DNA of 7,844 nucleotides from JAKSCF01 sp028279945 (GTDB lineage: Bacteria; Bacillota; Clostridia; Peptostreptococcales; JAAYPU01). The notes beneath the pieces were generated by a model that did no database searches, was not told the DNA's origin, and saw nothing but the letters and a program-made list of their open reading frames with translations. The stretch lies in assembly GCA_028279945.1 (NCBI GenBank), contig JANQMT010000166.1:1-7844 (forward strand), given 5' to 3'. The position numbers were made by a program, and so were the translations under genes. How positions within the stretch are numbered: the stretch's first letter is position 1; each line of letters starts with the position of its first letter. Below, one piece after another: positions 1 to 5,226 of the stretch.

Positions 1-1134
1 ATGGCGATAAGGTCGGTCGGAAGTCATAGCATCATAGACATCTGCTAAAGAAAGGATAGCAGCTTCTATACAGATATCACCATTCTTTAGACCGGAAGGA
101 TAACCTTTACCATCATGCCGTTCATGGTGCTGCCTGATAATCTCAGAAATGTCTTTTAGAAAGTCAACACCTTCAAGAATTTCAGCACCAATAACCACAT
201 GGTTTTTGATTTCTTCATACTCATCAAAAGTGAGGGATAAAGGCTTTTTTAATATACTATCGCTAATACCTACTTTTCCTATATCGTGAAGCAAGGCAGC
301 TGTTTTTATTTTTTGTACTTTTTGGTCCGGCAGTTTTGCTGCCAATGCAATCATCTCAGCATACTTCTGAACACGAGCCGAATGACCACTGGTATAGGTA
401 TCTTTAGCTTCAACAAATTTATTAAAAGCATGGATGGTTTCCAGGTAAGTAGAGCGCATATTGATATACAGTTTAAAAGAAAACCTAGCCAAAAGCAATG
501 GCCCGAAAAACAATACAACGGCAGCAGGCCCATAGCTCATGTAAGCAAGGGCTAAAATAACGCCGATCATACCTACCGCAATAATATTAAGAAAAACACC
601 TTTTATACTATTAATCCATACTCTCAAAAGACTCTCGTTGTGCAAAAAAGCCATTAATCTGGATAATATTAAATTATTGATAAAAAGATAAGCCATAACC
701 GCTAAAACAGTAGGAAGTACAAGAAAATGCCCAATAATACCTCCAGAATATATATAAACTAAACCGGCAACGCCCGCAGAAATAATTAATTCAGAAATAT
801 TAAAAATAGTTTTATAAAAAGGCGTATTAAATATATGTGAGTACCCATTCTGAGTTTTTATGACACAAAATATGCAAGACGAAGCAGAAACAATAACCGC
901 TAAAAACGGGCCCCCGATAATAATGCATGCAAGGTGTGTTGCAAAGCTGACAGAAAGGCCTATTCCATTTGGAAGAATAATACCTAAAGATTCAGAGATA
1001 GCTGCAAGAATAATCCAAAAAATGGTAATATTAATGCCGACAAAAGTATATTGAGATGAAATGAACAGTGTCAATGCGATTGCCATGACGGTAATCATAG
1101 ATATGTAAAACAAAACTTTTTTTGAAATTTTCAT
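1..1134 (-). CDS. Membrane-anchored HD-GYP domain protein (predicted cyclic-di-GMP phosphodiesterase), C-terminus cut by window edge
   Basis: I translated this frame by hand: it is open for 378 codons from ATG at 1134 to base 1, with no stop. Residues about 8-222 hold a series of hydrophobic segments, roughly six to eight membrane spans, forming a MASE-like integral membrane sensor that I cannot assign to a named family. A short linker leads into an HD-GYP domain from about residue 233: H251, HDIGK at 283-287, HHERHDGKGYP at 336-346, then D365 in DVYDAMTSDRPYR. These are the metal ligands and GYP signature of c-di-GMP phosphodiesterases, which hydrolyse c-di-GMP to pGpG or GMP in the cytoplasm. 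The family usually runs another 40-50 residues, so only the end of the domain is missing. The start is fixed by GAGGTGG (1143-1149), 8 bases upstream. The gene lies downstream of the micro-ORF and the 212-residue gene on the same strand. The family call is strong; the substrate is inferred. Confidence 0.93.
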   Translation of the reverse strand, partial: MKISKKVLFYISMITVMAIALTLFISSQYTFVGINITIFWIILAAISESLGIILPNGIGLSVSFATHLACIIIGGPFLAVIVSASSCIFCVIKTQNGYSHIFNTPFYKTIFNISELIISAGVAGLVYIYSGGIIGHFLVLPTVLAVMAYLFINNLILSRLMAFLHNESLLRVWINSIKGVFLNIIAVGMIGVILALAYMSYGPAAVVLFFGPLLLARFSFKLYINMRSTYLETIHAFNKFVEAKDTYTSGHSARVQKYAEMIALAAKLPDQKVQKIKTAALLHDIGKVGISDSILKKPLSLTFDEYEEIKNHVVIGAEILEGVDFLKDISEIIRQHHERHDGKGYPSGLKNGDICIEAAILSLADVYDAMTSDRPYRH

Positions 1135-1183
1135 TTGCTTGTCCACCTCATATACTTATCAGACCGAATAAGTTAAATTATAG

Positions 1184-1261
1184 TTATCTCCAAGTAAGTC
1201 CAGCGCCAGCTGAAAGGATAAGAGAAAGTAAGCTCATTCCTACAACTAAAATTCTTTTCAC
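1184..1261 (-). CDS. Micro-ORF, 25-residue hydrophobic peptide upstream of the HD-GYP gene
   Basis: GTG at 1261 opens a 25-codon frame ending in TAA at 1184-1186. The peptide starts MKRILVVGMSLL, continues SLILSAGAG and ends LTWR. It has two basic residues, then a hydrophobic core of about 15 residues, then a small-residue patch (SAGAG), so it resembles a signal peptide or a single membrane span with almost nothing after it. The ribosome binding site is excellent: AAAGGGGG at 1271-1278, 9 bases before the GTG, which is the main reason to think it is translated. It lies 49 bases before the membrane HD-GYP gene and 77 bases after the 212-residue gene. Possible roles are a membrane micro-protein partner, a secreted or processed signal peptide, or a leader peptide controlling the downstream gene. 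I do not recognise a family. Confidence 0.55.
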   Translation of the reverse strand: MKRILVVGMSLLSLILSAGAGLTWR

Positions 1262-1263
1262 CA

Positions 1264-1319
1264 GATATAGCCCCCTTTACAGAGTACTATGCCTGTCCGC
1301 TAATAAGGCATGCTATATC
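1264..1319 (-). promoter_or_regulatory. Bulged RNA hairpin around the micro-ORF ribosome binding site
   Basis: On the minus-strand transcript GATATAGC (1319-1312) pairs perfectly with GCTATATC (1271-1264). Directly inside it ATGCC (1311-1307) pairs with GGCAT (1293-1289) across a 13-base loop. The 17 unpaired bases at 1272-1288 carry most of the AAAGGGGG ribosome binding site, and the GTG start lies two bases past the stem. Such a fold could gate translation of the micro-ORF. I could not match it to any c-di-GMP riboswitch class or other riboswitch I know. The pairing is seen directly; the regulatory role is inferred. Confidence 0.4.
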
Positions 1320-1338
1320 CGCTACGCTATTTTAAATT

Positions 1339-1977
1339 TTATCCGGTCTGATAATCACGTGACAATTTAAGGACGACTCGATTGATGGCATCAAGAGCAG
1401 ATTTTACAACCATTTCATCACTATTACGTCCTGCAACGGAAGAACCAGAAAGTAAAAGTTCCTTTCCATTTTCAAAAGTAGTGATCAAAGTAATAAAAGC
1501 TTCTTTTCCTGTGACCATTACTTTTAAAACATCTTCTAGGATAAAAATATCTTTCTTATCAAAGAAACTCTCAACTGCATTAATAACAGCTAAAGCCAAC
1601 AACTTATAAACGTTATTGGCAGAATTAGGGCCGGAGCTGGTACCCTCATAACAAGTGCCGTCTTTTTCCAGTATAACCTTAGCTTCAAATATGTTGGAAC
1701 GGGTAGTATGTTCAATACTGCTTAGCTTAAGCCTAAAATCTGCCATGGATATTGTTGATTCATCGTCCACCTGAGCAACGCTAATCTTTTTGTAATCAAC
1801 ATCAATGTTAAATTTTGAAATCAATATAGATTGGATATCTCTGGATAACTGTTTTGGACTTTTTTCCATGTTAGAGACAATATGAATCTCTTCTATTTCA
1901 TCATTCTCCAATACAATTCGACTACAAATAACGCTGTTAATCTTGTTAATAAAATTTTCAATCTCTTTTATCATCAT
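1339..1977 (-). CDS. Conserved-looking protein of unknown function with duplicated C-terminal half
   Basis: This is a soluble protein of 212 residues with no signal peptide or membrane span. The N-terminal part (1-70) contains IEEIHIVSNMEKSPKQLSRDIQS, then a FNIDVDYKKISVAQV segment. This pattern recalls uncharacterised clostridial proteins, though I cannot name a family. The C-terminal half looks internally duplicated. Residues 97-138 and 160-202 each show a beta hairpin, a GSS or GTSSG turn and a helix (NVYKLLALAVINAVESF versus MVVKSALDAINRVVLKL), loosely like small ligand-binding regulatory domains such as the LeuA C-terminal domain. Start: ATG at 1977 and ATG at 1974 are adjacent. GGGTGA (1981-1986) is 3 or 6 bases away, so either could be used. 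It is the first gene after a good promoter, and the micro-ORF and HD-GYP gene follow it, suggesting a shared c-di-GMP-related role. That link is inferred. Confidence 0.8.
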   Translation of the reverse strand: MMIKEIENFINKINSVICSRIVLENDEIEEIHIVSNMEKSPKQLSRDIQSILISKFNIDVDYKKISVAQVDDESTISMADFRLKLSSIEHTTRSNIFEAKVILEKDGTCYEGTSSGPNSANNVYKLLALAVINAVESFFDKKDIFILEDVLKVMVTGKEAFITLITTFENGKELLLSGSSVAGRNSDEMVVKSALDAINRVVLKLSRDYQTG

Positions 1978-2025
1978 TTTTCACCCATAAATAGACAAGA
2001 TTTGGGAAATATTCATTCTTATTAG

Positions 2026-2054
2026 ATTATAAATAAAAAACCATCTTTCATCAA
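2026..2054 (-). promoter_or_regulatory. Sigma-A type promoter for the 212-residue gene and downstream HD-GYP gene
   Basis: On the minus strand TTGATG (2049-2054) is followed by a 17-base spacer and a perfect TATAAT (2026-2031). The predicted start, near 2019, gives a leader of about 40 bases before the ATG. It is the best promoter I see for the block running down to base 1. Confidence 0.7.
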
Positions 2055-2169
2055 TATAAATTGAAAAATTAGTGATGCCGTATTTTGTAGAAAAATCTGA
2101 GTAGATTGCAAATAGGGATTTAGAACCGGAAAAGAAATTCTAATGCCGTTTTCAGAAATAACATATAGT

Positions 2170-2205
2170 CGTTATCCTGTATAGGAAAACCTATACAGGA
2201 TAACG
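2170..2205 (-). terminator. Perfect 16-bp hairpin directly after the tandem HD-GYP gene
   Basis: CGTTATCCTGTATAGG (2170-2185) and CCTATACAGGATAACG (2190-2205) pair without mismatch around a 4-base loop. The stem begins one base past the TAG stop (2207-2209) of the upstream gene. In the minus-strand direction it is followed only by a mixed T-rich stretch (ACTATATGTTATTTCTG), not a clean T-run. It may be a weak intrinsic terminator, an mRNA 3'-end stabiliser, or a copy of a dispersed palindromic repeat. Confidence 0.5.
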
Positions 2206-2206
2206 G

Positions 2207-3481
2207 CTAATTTGAATGAGTAAAAGACTTATTTAAAGAATGTAATTGGATAACTTGATCATTAAATGTATTGTATTCGCGATAAGCTTCTTTTTGTACT
2301 TTTGAATTCAGATCATATAAATAATTGATATTCCGGATGAGAACTTTTGTGATGGGAACAGATATTTTATGATCTTGTGCCATATCATTGAGTAATGCTA
2401 ATACCGCATCTTTTTTCATGCTCTTCCTATAAGGACGATTTTCAGTGAGTGCTGTAAAAATATCAGAAATAATTAATATCTGTTCTTCTATAGATAAGTC
2501 TTTTAAGACTTTACCGTGAGGATATCCCGAACCATCATGACGTTCGTGATGGGAGCAAGCAAACTTAGCAATTTTTTCTAAACCGTTGACATTGCTCAAT
2601 ATATTATAGCTATAAGTTACATGACTCTTCATAGCTTCAAACTCTTCGGCTGTAAGGCTTGCAGGCTTTTCCAATATACGATCGTCAATAGCAAGCTTGC
2701 CGATATCGTGAACCATACCGGCGATTTCAAGATTATTGAGGGTATTTTGAGGTAAATACAATTGCTTACCCAATTCAAAAGCGATTTTAGAAACACCTAA
2801 AGAATGGGCAGCTGTAAACTTACTTTTGTAGTCGGTAATTTTCTCGAATAAAACGATGAAATTTTTTAATTCTTCATAGGTTGTAATGTGTGTATCATAT
2901 TCAAAAGAAGATTTGACCACTTCTTTATGATTTTCCAAATTAGACCAAAAAACTTTGCTGTTCAACATGTTTTCAAAAAAAGGCATAAGATAAGGATGAA
3001 ACTTATTTCCCATATCCCTTGAAATAATGCTTAAAAGTTTTTGCTTATGCTCAATTAGATTATCAGGATTTTTGTCAATTAAAATAGAAAGACGGTCAGC
3101 CAGAAAAATAATATGACTGGGTAAAGGTATGTTGGCATTCATATTTTTGCCGTAATGAGTATGATGGTAAAGAATCATTTCCGCAAAATCGCTATAATAT
3201 TTCACCTTATTTAACAAAAAATATCCGGTTTCAGAATGAAAGGATTGATCTTCGAATTCGTAGCTTCTTAAGTGGCTAAAATTACTTTTAGAGAATACGC
3301 CGATGTCATGTATGAGTGCAGCTGTAACGATTTTTTGTATATCATCGTTAGAATAATTCATTTCTTTAAGTATATGTAAGGTAATATAAGCTGTATCATA
3401 ATGGTGAGAGCCCACTAAAGAGTCAACATAATCCAAAGCTTCTGAAAAGGAAAACAATAGTTGATTTCTGGAAATATTCAT
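2207..3481 (-). CDS. Soluble tandem HD / HD-GYP protein (predicted cyclic dinucleotide phosphodiesterase)
   Basis: It has 424 residues from ATG at 3481. AGAGGTG lies just upstream, whereas an in-frame ATG at 3520 has no such site, so the shorter form is chosen. There is no membrane span or PAS, GAF or REC domain, so it is cytosolic. The N-terminal HD domain (about 25-135) keeps HDIG (58-61), H82, HH (106-107) and D129 but has HTHYG where the GYP signature should be. The C-terminal domain (about 215-385) is canonical: H226, HDIGK (258-262), HHERHDGSGYP (311-321), D340 and ENRPYRKSM. A basic, asparagine-containing tail of about 35 residues follows. The family hydrolyses c-di-GMP, and some members act on other cyclic dinucleotides. 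The N-terminal domain may be regulatory or keep residual metal binding. The gene has its own promoter and is followed by a strong hairpin, so it is probably monocistronic. It is the second HD-GYP gene in the window. Confidence 0.9.
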   Translation of the reverse strand: MNISRNQLLFSFSEALDYVDSLVGSHHYDTAYITLHILKEMNYSNDDIQKIVTAALIHDIGVFSKSNFSHLRSYEFEDQSFHSETGYFLLNKVKYYSDFAEMILYHHTHYGKNMNANIPLPSHIIFLADRLSILIDKNPDNLIEHKQKLLSIISRDMGNKFHPYLMPFFENMLNSKVFWSNLENHKEVVKSSFEYDTHITTYEELKNFIVLFEKITDYKSKFTAAHSLGVSKIAFELGKQLYLPQNTLNNLEIAGMVHDIGKLAIDDRILEKPASLTAEEFEAMKSHVTYSYNILSNVNGLEKIAKFACSHHERHDGSGYPHGKVLKDLSIEEQILIISDIFTALTENRPYRKSMKKDAVLALLNDMAQDHKISVPITKVLIRNINYLYDLNSKVQKEAYREYNTFNDQVIQLHSLNKSFTHSN

Positions 3482-3503
3482 AAGACACCTCTTAACAATA
3501 AAT

Positions 3504-3531
3504 ACACCTAAGTATAACATTACTTAGATGT
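3504..3531 (-). promoter_or_regulatory. Extended -10 promoter overlapped by an 11-bp near-perfect inverted repeat
   Basis: TGTTATACT (3511-3519, minus strand) is an extended -10 element about 25 bases upstream of the tandem HD-GYP start; no clear -35 is visible. ACACCTAAGTA (3504-3514) and TACTTAGATGT (3521-3531) form an inverted repeat matching at 10 of 11 positions across it, an arrangement expected of an operator. The binding protein is unknown. Confidence 0.4.
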
Positions 3532-3612
3532 TTTTTCCAGAAAAAATGACAAATTTTACGTATTGGAAATATTGAATTCTCAATCTTTTTACCTATATTT
3601 GGTTATTATAAT

Positions 3613-3635
3613 AAGTATAAAAAGATATTATACTT
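3613..3635. repeat. 8-bp perfect inverted repeat at the end of the HEAT-like gene
   Basis: AAGTATAA (3613-3620) and TTATACTT (3628-3635) pair perfectly around a 7-base loop and include the TAA stop of the HEAT-like gene. No T-run follows, so terminator function is doubtful. The same octamer AAGTATAA recurs at 3510-3517 over the -10 of the next gene. Confidence 0.35.
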
Positions 3636-4269
3636 GATGCTTTCTCATCAATGCTATAGCTTTTTTCCTTGTTTTAGGACTCAGACTTTCTTTAGATGCT
3701 TGAATAAAAGTATGAATCTTTTCTTTCTGACGATATGATGCATAAGCGGCATCTAAGACAACCAGAACATCATATTTTAACAGGGCATTTTGTTTGGGAG
3801 GATAGAAAGGGTCATCATCTATTTGCAACAAAACATCAACGATAGGAGGAACCAAATCTTTTCGTGCTTTGATGATCTTTTCAATATTTTTCACACAGCA
3901 CTGAGCCGTCATAAATTTCTCATCTCTAATATGGCTCAAATAATCATTAAAGATGGCATCAAACAAGTGCAGTGTATCTACTTTTGCCAAATGAGCGATA
4001 ATAGTAAGGCCTATGTCTCTATGGTAAGAGTTTTTGTGATGTAATAGCTTGGCAAAGTCATGCCAGTGAACATAGAATAACTCAGGTTTTAGCTCACTGG
4101 CCTTAGATACAATATAGTAGCAATGGTAATAGACCATAATATGGGGATGGGTCAATAATTGCTGAACGATTTCTTCCCTTATTGCTTCATCTTCAAAAGC
4201 TTTACCGACAAACCCATCAACATCAACATTTTTATCTTTAATTTTTTCAATAAGAGCTTCTCTATCCAT
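3628..4269 (-). CDS. HEAT-like helical repeat protein of unknown function, downstream of the NHEJ operon
   Basis: This is a predicted all-helical soluble protein of 213 residues. ATG at 4269 is preferred over ATG at 4278: AAAGG lies 9 bases before the former but directly abuts the latter. From about residue 24 onward, paired amphipathic helices recur every 35-40 residues, for example ELFYVHWHDFAKLLHHKN then SYHRDIGLTIIAHLAKVD, then RDEKFMTAQCCVKNIEKIIKA, then ALLKYDVLVVLDAAYAS. This is a HEAT/ARM-like solenoid. The C-terminus is basic (SPKTRKKAIALMRKHQV). No catalytic motif is visible. HEAT solenoids usually mediate protein or nucleic acid binding. The AlkD DNA glycosylase family is also HEAT-like and of similar length, but I cannot identify its active-site residues here. 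It lies on the same strand 63 bases after the polymerase gene, with its own promoter, so a repair-linked role is only suggested by position. Confidence 0.75.
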   Translation of the reverse strand: MDREALIEKIKDKNVDVDGFVGKAFEDEAIREEIVQQLLTHPHIMVYYHCYYIVSKASELKPELFYVHWHDFAKLLHHKNSYHRDIGLTIIAHLAKVDTLHLFDAIFNDYLSHIRDEKFMTAQCCVKNIEKIIKARKDLVPPIVDVLLQIDDDPFYPPKQNALLKYDVLVVLDAAYASYRQKEKIHTFIQASKESLSPKTRKKAIALMRKHQV

Positions 4270-4293
4270 CTTAAACATCCTTTACTTGCTTTT

Positions 4294-4322
4294 ATACTAT
4301 AATAACATACATAATATGACAA
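4294..4322 (-). promoter_or_regulatory. Promoter of the HEAT-like gene, with overlapping inverted repeat
   Basis: On the minus strand TTGTCA (4317-4322) and TAGTAT (4294-4299) are separated by 17 bases, giving a leader of roughly 15-20 bases. AACATAC (4304-4310) and GTATGTT (4325-4331) form a perfect 7-bp inverted repeat across the -35 and spacer, a possible operator. The promoter suggests expression partly independent of the NHEJ operon. Confidence 0.5.
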
Positions 4323-4332
4323 TAGTATGTTC

Positions 4333-5226
4333 CTACCTCTCTATTTTCTCAAAAATAAATGATAAATTTTGAGTCTGATTGGAATGTAAAGAATCCAACA
4401 GATCATCTTTAGAATCGAGACGATCATGGATGTTGATAAGATTAAAATCTGAAGGGTGACACCCCGACTTTAGTTCTTCCCATGTAATAGGTGTAGCAAC
4501 ATTAGCAGATTCAACAGCGCGAGGAGAATAAGGCGTGATAATGGTTTTGCCATGCCACATTTGTAGATAATCAAAATAAAGTTTTTTTCCTCTTTTTTTA
4601 ATAGAACGTTCCATAGTAAATTGCTTAGGGTATTTGGTTGAAAAGTAAGTGGCAAAAAAATGATTTATTTTTCTTGCTTCATCATAAGTATATTGGCGGC
4701 CTATTGGAATATAAACTTGAAGACCTGAAGCACCGGATGTCTTGATGAAGCTTTTAATGTTTAGGCTGGAGAGTACTTCATAAACTAAAAGAGCTGCTTG
4801 AGAAACATGGCTGAAATCTTGACCTGCAGAGGGATCTAAATCAAAAACCAGAGATGAAGGATGGTCAGGATGCTGATAATCATTAAAAGGCGTATGAAAT
4901 TCCAACGCTGCTTGAGAGCCCAGCCAAGCAAGAGTAGGAATGCTGTCTAAATGAATGTATATCTTATCATCCATGGCCAATGTGTTGACCCATTCGGGAG
5001 TATAAGTCGGGATGTTTTTTTGAAAAAAAGATTTACCTGAAAAACCATGAGGATAGCGGATGACTGTTATAGGATGGTCATGCGTATATTTTAAAAAATA
5101 AGGTGCAAGCTTAACCAAATACTGGATGTAATCCAGCTTGGTGATTTTAAGTTCGGGCCAAAAATATTTATCCGGATTGGTAACTTTAATCTCTACATTA
5201 TCATATTGAAGTATTACCATGATCAA
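4333..5226 (-). CDS. ligD: LigD-type primase/polymerase (NHEJ polymerase domain as a separate protein)
   Basis: This 297-residue protein corresponds to the polymerase module of bacterial LigD, an archaeo-eukaryotic primase superfamily enzyme that adds nucleotides at Ku-bound DNA ends during end joining. Visible landmarks are PDKYFWPE (18-25), ALEFHTPF (107-114), the metal-binding DLDP motif with D129 and D131, KTSGASGLQVYIP (162-174), and D219 in YFDYLQ with HGKTIITPYSPRA (225-237). The length is typical of a complete domain. In motif II the residue usually written as histidine in SGxxGxH is glutamine here (Q170). Start: TTG at 5226 is 8 bases from AAAGGA, whereas ATG at 5220 is 14 bases away. 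I prefer TTG, and the difference is two residues. The start overlaps the ligase gene end by 26 bases, which implies translational coupling. No ligase or phosphoesterase module is attached. Confidence 0.93.
   Translation of the reverse strand: MIMVILQYDNVEIKVTNPDKYFWPELKITKLDYIQYLVKLAPYFLKYTHDHPITVIRYPHGFSGKSFFQKNIPTYTPEWVNTLAMDDKIYIHLDSIPTLAWLGSQAALEFHTPFNDYQHPDHPSSLVFDLDPSAGQDFSHVSQAALLVYEVLSSLNIKSFIKTSGASGLQVYIPIGRQYTYDEARKINHFFATYFSTKYPKQFTMERSIKKRGKKLYFDYLQMWHGKTIITPYSPRAVESANVATPITWEELKSGCHPSDFNLINIHDRLDSKDDLLDSLHSNQTQNLSFIFEKIER

Larger units (their letters stand above)
1156..1354. repeat. 16-bp inverted repeat flanking the micro-ORF
   Basis: TTATCAGACCGAATAA at 1156-1171 and TTATCCGGTCTGATAA at 1339-1354 are inverted copies matching at 15 of 16 positions; the mismatch becomes a G-U pair in minus-strand RNA. 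Partial similarity continues inward through AT-rich bases. The arms are 167 bases apart and enclose the micro-ORF and its hairpin. The right arm contains the stop codon of the 212-residue gene (1339-1341). I see no flanking target duplication, so a transposable element is not supported. A long-range RNA stem or paired protein-binding sites are alternatives. Confidence 0.6.

Noticed and set aside
286..555. Plus-strand frame of 89 codons
   Set aside because: It lies antisense within the membrane HD-GYP gene, has no family resemblance and no good ribosome binding site.
860..1054. Plus-strand frame of 64 codons
   Set aside because: It is antisense to the transmembrane region of the HD-GYP protein, with a composition typical of a shadow frame.
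1156..1354. Miniature transposable element (MITE)
   Set aside because: Terminal inverted repeats are present, but I see no flanking target-site duplication and the interior has a good ribosome binding site and ORF.
1264..1354. Cyclic-di-GMP riboswitch upstream of the HD-GYP gene
   Set aside because: The conserved GGGCAAACC-type and related core elements of the known classes are not visible.
1122..1370. Plus-strand frame of 82 codons across the micro-ORF region
   Set aside because: There is no ribosome binding site or recognisable motif, and it runs through the inverted repeats and hairpin, whose features fit the minus strand better.
1382..1609. Plus-strand frame of 75 codons
   Set aside because: It is a shadow of the 212-residue minus-strand gene.
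3790..4044. Plus-strand frame of 84 codons
   Set aside because: It is a shadow antisense to the HEAT-like gene.
4470..4655. Minus-strand frame of 61 codons in another frame of the polymerase gene
   Set aside because: It is fully contained in a gene with clear LigD polymerase motifs.
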